This document shows, one piece after another, positions 35,212-44,751 of a stretch of DNA of 64,000 bases. A model generated the notes under the pieces. It ran no database searches. It was not told the DNA's origin and saw only the letters and a program-made list of their open reading frames with translations. The first letter of the stretch is position 1. Each line of letters opens with the position of its first letter. The DNA is from Saprospiraceae bacterium. GTDB taxonomy: Bacteria; Bacteroidota; Bacteroidia; Chitinophagales; Saprospiraceae. The DNA is taken from the NCBI GenBank assembly GCA_020630435.1, contig JAHDBJ010000010.1, positions 77,597 through 141,596 on the forward strand, given 5' to 3'. The translations under genes and the position numbers were made by a program.

Positions 35212-38163
35212 ATGAATCAAGTTTTTACTCGGTTAATTGTATTAAGTTTATTTTTTGTAGGATTATTTTCTAACGAATCAAAGGCTCAAGCTGGTGATTG
35301 TCCTTATCCTGTAATCTATATACATGGATGGAATGGAACATTTGAATCATGGGAACCAACTTATAATGACGGTTCTTTTAAAAATATTTGGGGCGGCGGT
35401 GTACTACCTGATAATAATATATTCTGGGCTATGCCTAATGCCTCAGATACACACGGCTATTATCAAGACTGTTGTGTCTTAGATCCTTTTTGTTGGACAA
35501 GTTGTAGAGATTGGTATTTAGACGATAATCAAAGAAATGATGATATTAATGGTACAAATAGTACTTGGGATGGTACAGGATCAGGAGCAGATGATGTTCA
35601 ATGGATTTTTGCTGATGAAAATAACGTTTTAAATGCTGGTTGTACTTATGCTATGAATTTTAATACTGGTAAAAATGGGGACAATACCGTAAGAAAAAAT
35701 CCTGGTAATTTTTCTTCTCATACTGCTCCTTGTGATGATTGTTCTGAAAATAATGAAGCTGCAATTTTAAAACAAGGTTATGCATTGAAAGCTGGAATTG
35801 AGGCCGTATTAGCTGCTAATCCTAATAAAGGAAAAGTAATTTTAGTAGGTCATTCTATGGGTGGTTTATGTATTAGAGAATACTTACAAAGAACATCTGG
35901 TGGAAGTCCTCGGTGGTGGGTTGATCCTTCTTCTCCAGATGGTCATAAAGTAGCAAGAGTAATGACAGCTGGTACACCACATAGAGGAAGTAACTCTTTT
36001 GAATCTGTATTGGGTAGAATGAATCCAGATACTGGAGAAACATATGAAAGCTCTGAAAACCAAAGAAATACACTTCCTGATTTAAATAGTGAAGCAGTTA
36101 GAGATCTAAGATATAAATATACTGCTTGGTTCGGAACTGATATAGCAGGTTTATATCTTTATGGAGGAAATGAAGAAGATATGAGTGATGGAACGTATTG
36201 GTCAGAAGATGTAGATTGTGATGGAGATGATAATAGTCCAAATGTGATAGGTATCAATGAAATAGGTTCAGGTAATACGTGGGACGGTACAAGAGATAAT
36301 CCCTCTATGCCTCTACCTGATAATGTTCGTTATACATGGTTTGTAACCAATCAGGTCGGAGGAGCTCTTTCGACTTGTAAATATAAAAATTATGGTTGTG
36401 CTGGAGATGGTGTAGTAGATGATCAACGCCAATGGATTTACGAAGGCGGACAAGGAAGAACTGAAGATTTTGTAGATGGTGTAAGTGTATCTGTACCTAA
36501 TGATGGTGTTCCTAATAGACTATCGGATAGAATCACAAGTGAAAATCGTACATTCCACACTAGCCAACCTGGAGATATAGAATACCACGTTCATGGTATA
36601 GATGAAGGAGACTACCCTAAGTTCGCTTGGGATATTAATTTTGAGCATAAGTACGCAGGTATTGTACAGTTGCCACCAGATGTAAGACCAGCAGATGGTA
36701 ATAGAGCAGCAAATCAAGATAAGGATTGGTATAAAGTAACTATCCCTAGAGATGTACGAGGAATTACTGTAACTGTTAAAGCTGGAAATAAGGCAGGTCG
36801 AGTAGATTTATATGAAGCACCTGCAGATTATGAAATTGGTACATCTTCTATTAATGAAACACTGAGTGCAAATGCAACAACTGTCCTGAAAAGTTTCAAC
36901 TGTTATAGTGCAAATGATGAAGTCTATATTCGTGTTCAACATGATGGTGTAGTAAGAGCCGACTGGAAAACTCCTTTCACAATAGAAGTGAATGAGATGG
37001 ATGTTGAAATTCCAACAGTTATGGGGAATTATACTGCGACACATGAATATACGGATGCCGCAGGTTGGACACATTACTATCAAGATGGGAATCCTGTATT
37101 ATTACTATTATCTCTACAAAAAGGAACGAGTGGTGTAAATGTACCAACGAGTTCTGTACATCATAATGTAACTGGAGATATCAATACAGCTGTCGATTTA
37201 ACAGGTGTAACTCCTTATAAAGGTGGTGCGGTATGGCATGTAATGGATCGTTTTTGGGATGTTGATTTAACGACTGCACAACAACCAACTTCTGGGGCTG
37301 TTGGAGTCCGTTTCTATTATAGAAATGAAGACTTTCAAGCTGTTAAAACAGCAACAAATGCCGCTGGAGGAACTGTAGCAGCACATACAGATATAGAATT
37401 TTTCAAGTTTGATTCTGGGGCAATTGTAAACTTAGATGCTAATAGTGGTCACATAGGTTCTACGGCTGCGAACTACATTCCTTATATTGCGCCATCATAT
37501 TCTATATTAAATCCTTGTATTTTAGCTTCAAAGCCTGACACCAATAATGACTATTATGCAGAATTTAGTGTGACTTCATTCTCTGGAGGAGGAGGAGGAG
37601 CAACGCCAGTAGAGTTTTTATCTTTTGAAGGCGAACGCAATGAACGTCAAGTTGATTTAACATGGTCTACAGCAAGTGAGCTTAATGCAGACTATTTTGA
37701 AGTACAAAGAGCTACTACAGGTGGTCGTTTCGAAGCAATTGGTAAAGTTCAAGCGACTGGTAATTCTACTGCTCAGGTTGACTACAAATTTGTAGACACT
37801 AAACCTCTAATTGGAGCAAACTATTACCGTTTAAAGCAAGTAGACAATGATGGTGCGTTTGAATATTCTAATATTATTCAAATTGACTTTACAGATAGAA
37901 AAGCCATCGAAATTAGTGTCATTCGCCCTGTACCTGTAAAAGATATACTTGTTTTAGATTTTGAAAATAGTACATTAGGAAATGTAGAACTTCAAGTCTT
38001 CGACGCTTTAGGACGTATTGTTTATCAACAAAATATCGTAGCTACAAAAGGTGAAAATCTGATTGAGCTTGATGCAACTTCATTAACAAAAGGAGTTTAT
38101 TTCTTAAGAATTAATAGAACACTTGATGGACAGTATGATATTAGAAAGTTTGTCAAAAACTAG
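35212..38163 (+). CDS. Secreted alpha/beta hydrolase (lipase-like) with T9SS sorting domain
   Basis: A 983-residue protein with a signal peptide (ends NESKAQ). Residues about 30-300 are a triacylglycerol-lipase-like alpha/beta hydrolase: oxyanion region PVIYIHGWNG and nucleophile elbow GHSMGG (Ser215), with TAGTPHRGS typical of the lipase class. A central beta-rich part follows, then GGGGGATPVEFLSFEG, a fibronectin-like module common before sorting signals (LTWSTASELNADYFEVQR, NYYRLKQVDNDG). The last 80 residues are a T9SS type A domain (RPVPVKDILVLDFE...GVYFLRINR...FVKN). It should be secreted or attached to the surface by T9SS. Lipase activity is inferred from the motifs; Asp and His of the triad were not pinned down. 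Confidence 0.9.
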   Translation: MNQVFTRLIVLSLFFVGLFSNESKAQAGDCPYPVIYIHGWNGTFESWEPTYNDGSFKNIWGGGVLPDNNIFWAMPNASDTHGYYQDCCVLDPFCWTSCRDWYLDDNQRNDDINGTNSTWDGTGSGADDVQWIFADENNVLNAGCTYAMNFNTGKNGDNTVRKNPGNFSSHTAPCDDCSENNEAAILKQGYALKAGIEAVLAANPNKGKVILVGHSMGGLCIREYLQRTSGGSPRWWVDPSSPDGHKVARVMTAGTPHRGSNSFESVLGRMNPDTGETYESSENQRNTLPDLNSEAVRDLRYKYTAWFGTDIAGLYLYGGNEEDMSDGTYWSEDVDCDGDDNSPNVIGINEIGSGNTWDGTRDNPSMPLPDNVRYTWFVTNQVGGALSTCKYKNYGCAGDGVVDDQRQWIYEGGQGRTEDFVDGVSVSVPNDGVPNRLSDRITSENRTFHTSQPGDIEYHVHGIDEGDYPKFAWDINFEHKYAGIVQLPPDVRPADGNRAANQDKDWYKVTIPRDVRGITVTVKAGNKAGRVDLYEAPADYEIGTSSINETLSANATTVLKSFNCYSANDEVYIRVQHDGVVRADWKTPFTIEVNEMDVEIPTVMGNYTATHEYTDAAGWTHYYQDGNPVLLLLSLQKGTSGVNVPTSSVHHNVTGDINTAVDLTGVTPYKGGAVWHVMDRFWDVDLTTAQQPTSGAVGVRFYYRNEDFQAVKTATNAAGGTVAAHTDIEFFKFDSGAIVNLDANSGHIGSTAANYIPYIAPSYSILNPCILASKPDTNNDYYAEFSVTSFSGGGGGATPVEFLSFEGERNERQVDLTWSTASELNADYFEVQRATTGGRFEAIGKVQATGNSTAQVDYKFVDTKPLIGANYYRLKQVDNDGAFEYSNIIQIDFTDRKAIEISVIRPVPVKDILVLDFENSTLGNVELQVFDALGRIVYQQNIVATKGENLIELDATSLTKGVYFLRINRTLDGQYDIRKFVKN

Positions 38164-38202
38164 ATATTATTATCAATAGGAGTTTAATAACTTCTCTATT
38201 TT

Positions 38203-38237
38203 AAAAGCCAAGCATTACAAAAATGCTTGGCTTTTTT
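38203..38237. terminator. Intrinsic terminator
   Basis: A 14-bp perfect stem AAAAGCCAAGCATT with a 5-base loop and a T run follows the lipase-like gene by about 40 bases. Confidence 0.9.
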
Positions 38238-38386
38238 CTTTTAAAGGCTAAAGTTGTTGCATATTTTTTTATAAAATCTTTATTTTTTCATGAAAAGAAT
38301 TATCTTTGCATCGCTTTAATAAAAAGTAGTTTTTTGATATAAGACATTTGCAAAGAAATCTACTTATTTTGCAAACTGTGTCAGAT

Positions 38387-38468
38387 GCGGGTGTGGCGGA
38401 ATTGGTAGACGCGCTAGACTTAGGATCTAGTGCCGCAAGGCGTGGGGGTTCGAGTCCCTCCACCCGCA
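38387..38468 (+). tRNA. tRNA-Leu, anticodon UAG
   Basis: The acceptor arm GCGGGTG pairs with CACCCGC (38461-38467), discriminator A. The D arm carries the GGAATTGGTAGAC class II pattern, the anticodon stem is CTAGA/TCTAG with loop CTTAGGA (anticodon TAG), a variable arm TGCCGCAAGGCG follows, and the T loop is GGTTCGAGTCC. CCA is not encoded. Length is 82 bases. Confidence 0.96.
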
Positions 38469-38539
38469 CTTTTCCTTCCTTAAAATCTGTCAACAATTCA
38501 GTTTTTATCAGTTAATACTCGCTCTTACATAATGCAACG

Positions 38540-38547
38540 TATATTTG
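38540..38547 (+). promoter_or_regulatory. Candidate -7 box TATATTTG of the trigger factor gene
   Basis: A perfect TAnnTTTG (followed by C) lies 40 bases before the trigger factor ATG and downstream of the tRNA-Leu gene. A -33 TTTG is not obvious. Confidence 0.5.
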
Positions 38548-38587
38548 CAGTCTCTTTTAAATTTATTAATACTAAAAATAAAACATC

Positions 38588-40003
38588 ATGGCGAAAGTCG
38601 TCAAGGAAAATATTGATGAAATTAACGCAGTCATAACTGTAAATATCAACAAAGAAGATTATGAGGCTAAACTGAATGCCAAATTAAATCAAATGAGAAA
38701 AGAATCTAACCTCAAAGGATTCAGAAAAGGACTAGCACCATTATCTATAATTAAAAAAATGTTTGGCAAGAAAGTATTGGCAGAGGAAGTCAACAGTGTT
38801 TTAAGCGAAGAACTTTCCAAATTCTTTAAAGAAGAAGCATTGGAATACTTTGGTCAGCCAATTCCTAATGAAAAACAAACCTCAATCAATTTTAGCATTA
38901 AAGATTTAAAAGATTATGAATTCATCTTTGATTTAGGATTAGCACCTGAATTTGAGGTGGCTGGCGTATCTAAATCAGAAGAACTCGTTTCCTACAATGT
39001 TGAAATTGATAATAAATTAATTGATGATAATTACGCCAACCTTTTAAAACGAGGTGGCGAAAGTTCTAACCCTACCGATAACATACAGGAAACAGATCTT
39101 GTAAGTGTCAAGGCCTGGGAGCTAGACGGTGATGCTCTAAAAGAGGGTGGTTTAGAAACTTATTTTGATATAGCCGTTGACTTACTAACAAATGAAGATT
39201 TTAAAAAAGAACTCCTTACCAAAAAGCAAGGAGATAAAATTAGAGGAAATGTCTATACATTAGAGTCCGATAAGGATAAAGCTTTTGTCCGACAATATAT
39301 CTTATCAATTGATGTAGATAGAGAAGATGTAGGGGAAGAATTTGAACTAGAGATTGATAAAATCACAAGACATACACCAGCAGAAGCCAATCAAGAATTT
39401 TTCGATAAAGCCTTTGGTGAAGGAAAAGTAAGTAATGAAGCAGAAGCCAAAGCATTTATCAAAAAAGACATTGAAGAAGTTTATACTAAACATAGTAATG
39501 ATGTTTTATTATTAAAAATCAGAAAGCTTCTAGAAGAAAAAAATCAACCAACTTTACCAGAAGGCTTTTTAAAACGTTGGTTACTTACCATTAATGAAAC
39601 AATGGATGCTGCTGCAGTAGAAAAAGAATTACCTTATTTTGTTAAGCATTTAAGATGGCAATTAGTGAGAGATAAAATCGTTAAGCAACATGAATTGCAA
39701 GTAACGGAAGAAGATTTATTACAATCTTATAAAAACGATTTTAAACAATATATGGGAGGAGCGATGGCAGATGATAGTATGCTAGATGATCTAGCAAAGA
39801 GAATGCTTCAAAATGCGCAGAGAGAAGATGTTAATAAAAAGGCCGAACAAATTATTAATGGTCTAGTTCTTGAAACGGTTAAGAGCGAAATTACTTTAAA
39901 AGAAGAAAGCATTTCTCAAAAAGAATTTGACGAACTTGTGAAAAAAATAAATGAAGAACACACTGCTCAGTCAAAAGCAGAAGAGGAAACAACTGGAGAA
40001 TAA
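38588..40003 (+). CDS. tig: Trigger factor, ribosome-associated chaperone
   Basis: A 471-residue protein with the N-terminal ribosome-binding domain, including the signature GFRKGLAP (44-51), a central region that is poorly FKBP-like, and a long helical C-terminal chaperone domain (KRWLLTINETMDAAAV and beyond). Length is in the usual range. Trigger factor binds nascent chains at the ribosome exit tunnel. clpP follows 93 bases downstream on the same strand, the common tig-clpP order. An acidic Glu-rich tail (EEHTAQSKAEEET) ends the protein. Confidence 0.94.
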   Translation: MAKVVKENIDEINAVITVNINKEDYEAKLNAKLNQMRKESNLKGFRKGLAPLSIIKKMFGKKVLAEEVNSVLSEELSKFFKEEALEYFGQPIPNEKQTSINFSIKDLKDYEFIFDLGLAPEFEVAGVSKSEELVSYNVEIDNKLIDDNYANLLKRGGESSNPTDNIQETDLVSVKAWELDGDALKEGGLETYFDIAVDLLTNEDFKKELLTKKQGDKIRGNVYTLESDKDKAFVRQYILSIDVDREDVGEEFELEIDKITRHTPAEANQEFFDKAFGEGKVSNEAEAKAFIKKDIEEVYTKHSNDVLLLKIRKLLEEKNQPTLPEGFLKRWLLTINETMDAAAVEKELPYFVKHLRWQLVRDKIVKQHELQVTEEDLLQSYKNDFKQYMGGAMADDSMLDDLAKRMLQNAQREDVNKKAEQIINGLVLETVKSEITLKEESISQKEFDELVKKINEEHTAQSKAEEETTGE

Positions 40004-40096
40004 AAAGTTTTGGTTAAATCATAGTACAAATTCAACTTTTCAACAATACCCGTTGTTATTTCGTTGTTTAAGTAACTACATCAAATTAAAATCAAT

Positions 40097-40777
40097 ATGT
40101 TCCACAAAGACGAATTCAAAAAGTATGCTACCAAACATATGGGCTTAAGTAGTATGCACTTAGAAAAATATGCCCAACAAATTTCTAATAATTATATTTC
40201 TCCTACAGTTATAGAAGAAAGACAGTTGAATATCGCTTCAATGGATGTTTTTTCTCGTTTAATGATGGATAGAATCATCTTTATGGGCGTACCTGTTACA
40301 GACTATGTTGCCAATATTATTCAAGCTCAATTGCTCTTTTTAGAATCGGTTGATCCTAAAAGAGATGTTCAAATATTTATTAATAGTCCTGGAGGTTCTG
40401 TAATAGCAGGTTTAGGCATTTATGACACGATGCAGTATGTATCACCAGATATAGCAACTATTTGTACAGGTTTAGCAGCTTCAATGGGAGCTGTATTATT
40501 AACTGCTGGAACTAAAGGTAAAAGAACTTGCTTACCGCATAGTCGTGTGATGATTCACCAGCCTCTAGGAGGTATGCAAGGACAAGTAACAGATATGGAA
40601 ATTTCATTCCGTTTGACAAAACAACTTCAAAAAGAATTGTATGATATTCTTAGCGCCCATACTGGCCAAGAGTATGACAAGATAGCAGAAGATTGTGAAA
40701 GAGACAATTGGATGACAAGTGGTGAAGCTAAAGCGTATGGTTTAATTGACGAAGTGCTTCAACGAAATCAAAGCTAG
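40097..40777 (+). CDS. clpP: ATP-dependent Clp protease proteolytic subunit
   Basis: A 226-residue protein with the ClpP catalytic motifs: Ser129 in GLAASMGAVLL and His154 in RVMIHQPLGG. The handle and oligomerisation features are present (NSPGGSVIAGLGIYD, ISFRLTKQLQKELYDIL). It assembles into the 14-mer degradation chamber fed by ClpX or ClpA. The N-terminus is about 25 residues longer than in Escherichia coli and probably is processed. It follows tig; clpX is not adjacent here. Confidence 0.95.
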   Translation: MFHKDEFKKYATKHMGLSSMHLEKYAQQISNNYISPTVIEERQLNIASMDVFSRLMMDRIIFMGVPVTDYVANIIQAQLLFLESVDPKRDVQIFINSPGGSVIAGLGIYDTMQYVSPDIATICTGLAASMGAVLLTAGTKGKRTCLPHSRVMIHQPLGGMQGQVTDMEISFRLTKQLQKELYDILSAHTGQEYDKIAEDCERDNWMTSGEAKAYGLIDEVLQRNQS

Positions 40778-40786
40778 TTTTATACT

Positions 40787-40810
40787 GAAGTTGTTTAAAT
40801 CTATTTTTAC
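40787..40810. repeat. Possible deletion derivative of the 78-bp repeat
   Basis: GAAGTTGTTTAA is joined directly to ATCTATTTTTAC. These are the left end and a near-right-end segment (TCTATTTTTA) of the 78-bp element, with the middle missing. Like the full copies it sits just after a stop codon (clpP). Its short length makes chance possible. Confidence 0.35.
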
Positions 40811-40848
40811 AAAAAAACTGCATTGAATTGATTCAATGCAGTTTTTTT
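40811..40848. terminator. Bidirectional intrinsic terminator
   Basis: An 18-bp stem of A7-CTGCATTGAAT with a TG loop and T7 tail separates convergent clpP and the TapB-like gene; perfect complementarity. Confidence 0.93.
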
Positions 40849-40874
40849 GTACCAACATTTCTGAAAATCAATTA

Positions 40875-41570
40875 CTACTCTAACTTTGTCAATTCACTAT
40901 AACCAATTAACTTACCTTTTTTGTTATAGGTTTCAGAACGAACTAAACCAATATTTTCTGCATACCATTCTTTAGAATCAACTTCCATTTTCATAAGTAA
41001 TTTTGTACTTGTTTTTTGTGATAAAACTATACAATCAAATGTCCCTGCAGTCGTTGTTCTTTGCTCTTTTGCCTCGACTTTCCTATCTGTTATATCTATA
41101 GTCATATTAATTTTTAAAGGACTTCCTGTATCAATACCTACTTTTAATGAACCATCATCAAGCTCTTTACCAACAGACTCCCCCATGCTCGGAATTGTTA
41201 TTGTAGTGGCATCTATATCCATTTCCATATTTTGATATGCCTGCATCGAAGGCTCACTTATTTTATATGCCATATCGATTGTAAAAACTCCATCAATACA
41301 TTTTGCATCATAGCTGGAATCAAAAATTTCCTTTCCTTTTTCATCATAGCTTATCGCCTTTACCTTAAAAATTGTTGTATTACCTTCTTCTTCTTTTTCA
41401 ATAAGTTTGTAAGCAATTTTACCCATAGCTTTTCCTTTTTTAGAATAATTGGTAATCTCCCATTTGCTTCCTTTATCTATAGTAATATAAGGTTTACAAT
41501 TGGTCTGTGCTATGGTGTAAACGCCAATAAACAGACAGCATAAAAGAATCATTACGTTTTTCATATCCAT
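40875..41570 (-). CDS. Exported DUF3108/TapB-like protein
   Basis: A 231-residue protein with a signal peptide (ends GVYTIAQ). The mature part shows the pattern of small envelope proteins of the TapB/DUF3108 group: GSKWEITNYSKKGK, then a beta-rich core, GTFDCIVLSQKT and the closing GLVRSETYNKKGKLIGYSEL. The first 40 residues contain Cys20. The function of the group is unclear. A terminator lies downstream and the gene is convergent with clpP. Confidence 0.72.
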   Translation of the reverse strand: MDMKNVMILLCCLFIGVYTIAQTNCKPYITIDKGSKWEITNYSKKGKAMGKIAYKLIEKEEEGNTTIFKVKAISYDEKGKEIFDSSYDAKCIDGVFTIDMAYKISEPSMQAYQNMEMDIDATTITIPSMGESVGKELDDGSLKVGIDTGSPLKINMTIDITDRKVEAKEQRTTTAGTFDCIVLSQKTSTKLLMKMEVDSKEWYAENIGLVRSETYNKKGKLIGYSELTKLE

Positions 41571-41828
41571 TTGAATTTTATAGTTTAAAATGATTTCTTT
41601 ACTTTATACCCTAAGCAGTACAATGTGTTACAAAACTTAAAATATTCTCTTAATAAATGTATGGCGTAAAGCACCAATGTAACAACTCAATAAGATAGAA
41701 TACCCAAATATCAATTATAAAAAGAACGTCTTTCAAAAATTTTCATCTAAACAATTTTGTAACCTTATCTAAGACTTAAGGTGTCTATAAATTGGATGTT
41801 TATTATTCACCTTAAAACAATAATTTAA

Positions 41829-42209
41829 ATGAGACTTCAATTTTTAATAGTTCTGATAGTTAGTTTATTGCTATTCAGTTGTAATGTTCCTAAAGACACT
41901 TCTTCTAAAGACACTACAAATCTTTCCAATAGCCCCATAGATTTAAGTATTTATACTGGTCATTATTTCACAGAAAATGAAGCTGTCGAATTTATTTTTA
42001 CGGAAGAAAACGATGTACTTGTTGGTAGAGTTAAAAACGATGCTCAAATTGTAAGGCTCGAAAATACAGGGAAACATATCTTCAGAAATGAAGAAGTTTC
42101 GGCAACCGTTACCTTTAAAGTAGGAGAAAAGCATCAAATTACGGGTGTTAAGGTTGAGATGAAAGATGGTCGAATCATAATTGCGACAAGAAAAATTGTA
42201 AACAACTAG
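41829..42209 (+). CDS. Small lipoprotein, function unknown
   Basis: A 126-residue lipoprotein (lipobox LLFSC, Cys18) with a Ser/Thr/Lys-rich linker and a beta-rich domain: YTGHYFTENEAVEFIFTEENDVLVGRV. The last third has KVEMKDGRIIIAT. The TGHY...NDVLVGRV pattern is seen in small beta-barrel-like domains appended to hydrolases, but no catalytic part is present. Unassigned. Confidence 0.65.
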   Translation: MRLQFLIVLIVSLLLFSCNVPKDTSSKDTTNLSNSPIDLSIYTGHYFTENEAVEFIFTEENDVLVGRVKNDAQIVRLENTGKHIFRNEEVSATVTFKVGEKHQITGVKVEMKDGRIIIATRKIVNN

Positions 42210-42381
42210 CAAACATTCTTCACCCAATGGTTTTATCCTTATTTAAAACCATTGGATAGCCTTATTCAATTCCTCGCTCATTTTTTATATTTTCTTTCCT
42301 TTCCCCTCAAAAAAAGCCCAAGTTATTTTTTTGGTCACTTCTAATGCCTACATTTACACCAAAAATAATAGAAAGCACATC

Positions 42382-43146
42382 ATGTTAGTAGATACTCATG
42401 CACATCTTTATGCTAGGCAGTTTGATTCTGATCGAAATGAAATGATAAAAAGAGCTTTAGATAAAGGCGTCAAAAAATTTTACCTCCCCAATATTGATAG
42501 TCAATCAATTGAAGGTATGTTACAACTAGAAAAAGAATACCCTGAACATTGTTTTCCAATGATGGGTTTGCACCCTTGTTCTGTTAAAGAAAATTACAAA
42601 GAAGAATTAGCAATTATTGAAGAATGGCTATTCAAACGCAAATTTTGTGCTGTAGGAGAAATTGGTATTGATCTTTACTGGGATAAAACATTTATTGAAG
42701 AGCAGAAAACAGCTTTTCGGCTTCAGATAGAATGGGCAAAACAACTGGATTTGCCTATTGTTATTCATGCTAGAAATTCTACAAAAGAAATATTAGAGAT
42801 ACTAGCAACCTTAAATGACGACAAGCTAAGAGGTATTTTTCATTGTTTTGGTGGTACGGTAGAAGAAGCAAGAGAGATAATTGAATTGGGCTTTTTTCTA
42901 GGTATTGGTGGAGTACTTACCTTCAAAAAGTCAGGACTTGATAAAACCTTAACAGCAATAGACCTAAAACATATCGTGCTAGAAACGGATTCTCCGTACC
43001 TTGCCCCTACCCCATTTAGAGGAAAACGGAATGAAAGTTCTTATGTGGTTTATGTGGCTAAAAAATTGGCAGACATCAAAAATATTGATATTCAGGAAGT
43101 AAAAAAAATCACTAGTGAGAATGCGTATAAAATCTTTGATTTGTAG
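42382..43146 (+). CDS. tatD: TatD-family metal-dependent hydrolase/DNase
   Basis: I take the ATG at 42382 (254 residues), because it gives the canonical start MLVDTHAHL; a TTG 51 bases upstream would lie over the putative promoter (TACATTTAC at 42349). Metal ligands are His in DTHAHL, Glu in GEIGIDLYWD, His in PIVIHAR, His in GIFHCFGG and Asp in LETDSPYLAP. The TatD family has 3'-5' exonuclease activity in several members; the precise role here is not determined. Confidence 0.93.
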   Translation: MLVDTHAHLYARQFDSDRNEMIKRALDKGVKKFYLPNIDSQSIEGMLQLEKEYPEHCFPMMGLHPCSVKENYKEELAIIEEWLFKRKFCAVGEIGIDLYWDKTFIEEQKTAFRLQIEWAKQLDLPIVIHARNSTKEILEILATLNDDKLRGIFHCFGGTVEEAREIIELGFFLGIGGVLTFKKSGLDKTLTAIDLKHIVLETDSPYLAPTPFRGKRNESSYVVYVAKKLADIKNIDIQEVKKITSENAYKIFDL

Positions 43147-43323
43147 TCTTTTATGGAATAAAATTCTAATTTTATGATTTAACTTTTTGAAAAAATTTTG
43201 AATTGTGACTTTAATTTACAATTTTTGTGTCAGGCGTTTTATAATTGGGTGTAGTAATATGATGTGTTTTTTAAAGAAAGGATAACAAGATTACGCATTT
43301 AAATGTGCCTTAATATGAAATTA

Positions 43324-43411
43324 GGAGAGTTGGCCGAGTGGTCGAAGGCGCACGCCTGGAAAGTGTGTATACGCCAAAAGCGTATCAAGGGTTCGAATCC
43401 CTTACTCTCCG
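43324..43411 (+). tRNA. tRNA-Ser, anticodon GGA
   Basis: The acceptor GGAGAGT pairs with ACTCTCC (43404-43410), discriminator G. The anticodon stem CACGC/GTGTG flanks loop CTGGAAA (anticodon GGA), followed by a long variable arm (ACGCC...AAAAGCGT) and the T loop GGTTCGAATCC. CCA is not encoded. Length is 88 bases, class II. Confidence 0.95.
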
Positions 43412-43504
43412 CTAGGAAGATTTATAATATTTGATTTAATTAAACATCTGTTTTATATCAAAACAAAATTTTATTAACTAATTTAAACAAAGTTCAAAAC
43501 CTTA

Positions 43505-44236
43505 TTGACTATGCGAAGAATACTTGCCTTTACGCTAATGGTTGTACTTGTTGTATTTACAACCAACACAGGATTCGCTCAGGAAGACGGTGGCTCAAGC
43601 TACCAAATTTTAAAGCAATACTTTATTGACGGGGACTGGCGATTCATGACATTCGTACTTATCTGTCTAATCTTAGGACTTGCTTTCTGTATAGAGCGTA
43701 TTATTACGTTAAATTTAGCTACTACTAATACAGACAAGCTTCTAGCAAAAATTGATGATAACCTGAAGCAGGGAGACATCAACGGTGCTATGGAAGTTTG
43801 CAAATCAACACAAGGTCCAGCGGCTAGTGTTTTATTTGAAGGACTCAAAAGAGCTAGAGATGGCGGAAGTATTGATGAAGTAGAAAAATCCATCATTTCT
43901 TATGGTTCTGTACAAATGGGCCTTTTAGAAAAAGGTTTAGTTTGGATTTCACTTTTCATTGCTATTGCTCCGATGCTTGGATTCATGGGTACAGTAATTG
44001 GTATGATTGGTGCCTTTGATGACATTGCTGCTGCGGGAGATATTTCTCCTCAAATTGTGGCAACGGGTATTAAAGTAGCCCTTTTGACTACCGTATTTGG
44101 ATTGATCGTTGCGATTATCCTTCAAATCTTTTACAACTACATCGTTTCTAAAGTAGACGGCATCGTAAACAGAATGGAAGATGCTTCTATCGGCTTGGTA
44201 GATACTTTAGTAGCAAACAACGTTATTAAAAACTAA
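43505..44236 (+). CDS. exbB: MotA/TolQ/ExbB proton channel protein (ExbB-like)
   Basis: A 243-residue protein with a signal-peptide-like N-terminus (ends NTGFAQE) and three further membrane segments (about 48-66, 142-162, 180-205). Family blocks are present: WRFMTFVLICLILGLAFCIE, the GLVWISLFIAIAPMLGFMGT region and GIKVALLTTVFGLIVAI. Length and order match ExbB. It forms the proton channel that energises TonB, together with the two ExbD proteins encoded downstream. The tRNA-Ser gene lies upstream. A separate 4-TM gene intervenes before exbD. Confidence 0.9.
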   Translation: MTMRRILAFTLMVVLVVFTTNTGFAQEDGGSSYQILKQYFIDGDWRFMTFVLICLILGLAFCIERIITLNLATTNTDKLLAKIDDNLKQGDINGAMEVCKSTQGPAASVLFEGLKRARDGGSIDEVEKSIISYGSVQMGLLEKGLVWISLFIAIAPMLGFMGTVIGMIGAFDDIAAAGDISPQIVATGIKVALLTTVFGLIVAIILQIFYNYIVSKVDGIVNRMEDASIGLVDTLVANNVIKN

Positions 44237-44250
44237 AATCAAGAAAAATT

Positions 44251-44745
44251 ATGTACAATTTTTTAAGTAAAAACGGTCAGTTTCTGGGCTTCGGTTTGGG
44301 TCTGTTGTTTGTTGTTATTTTCTTGATTTCGGTGTTTTCCGGACTTGAGGGCTTCAACAGTCTAGCAACTCCTGAAGAGCAATACACAACAGGAATATTT
44401 AATGCAGGAATTTATGGTGCCATCATTCTTATTGTGATAGCAGCAGTAGCAGCCATTCTTTTCTCTGTATTCAATATTTTTTCTGATTTAAAAGGTTCTT
44501 TAAAAGGACTTATAGGAATCGGTGTACTGTTAGTTATTTTCTTTGTCTTGTACTCTATGTCTAGTGGTACAGCAGAAGGAATTGTAAAAAAAGCAGTAGA
44601 TTCATTCCATAATAATAATCCAGGTGCAACTATTACTGAAGGAATACTAAAATTCATTAGTGGTGGTATTGGATTGGCCGTATTGTTATCATTATTAGGA
44701 CTTTTAGTCGCAGCCGTGTCTGAAATCCGTAACGCTTTTAAATAA
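44251..44745 (+). CDS. Small membrane protein of the exbB-exbD operon
   Basis: A 164-residue protein with four predicted membrane segments (about 10-32, 50-72, 83-104, 134-158). The start MYNFLSKNGQFLGFGLGLLF and two repeated internal patterns suggest a duplication of a two-helix unit. It lies 14 bases after exbB and 6 bases before exbD, so it is part of the operon. No known function; association with the TonB energising complex is inferred from position only. Confidence 0.75.
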   Translation: MYNFLSKNGQFLGFGLGLLFVVIFLISVFSGLEGFNSLATPEEQYTTGIFNAGIYGAIILIVIAAVAAILFSVFNIFSDLKGSLKGLIGIGVLLVIFFVLYSMSSGTAEGIVKKAVDSFHNNNPGATITEGILKFISGGIGLAVLLSLLGLLVAAVSEIRNAFK

Positions 44746-44751
44746 TTAAAA

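Noticed and set aside
38269..38496. Small minus-strand open frame overlapping tRNA-Leu
   Set aside because: It runs across the tRNA gene and has no protein-like features; the tRNA structure explains the sequence.
40787..40810. Full third copy of the 78-bp repeat after clpP
   Set aside because: Only the ends match and the middle is missing, so it is kept as a possible derivative, not a copy.
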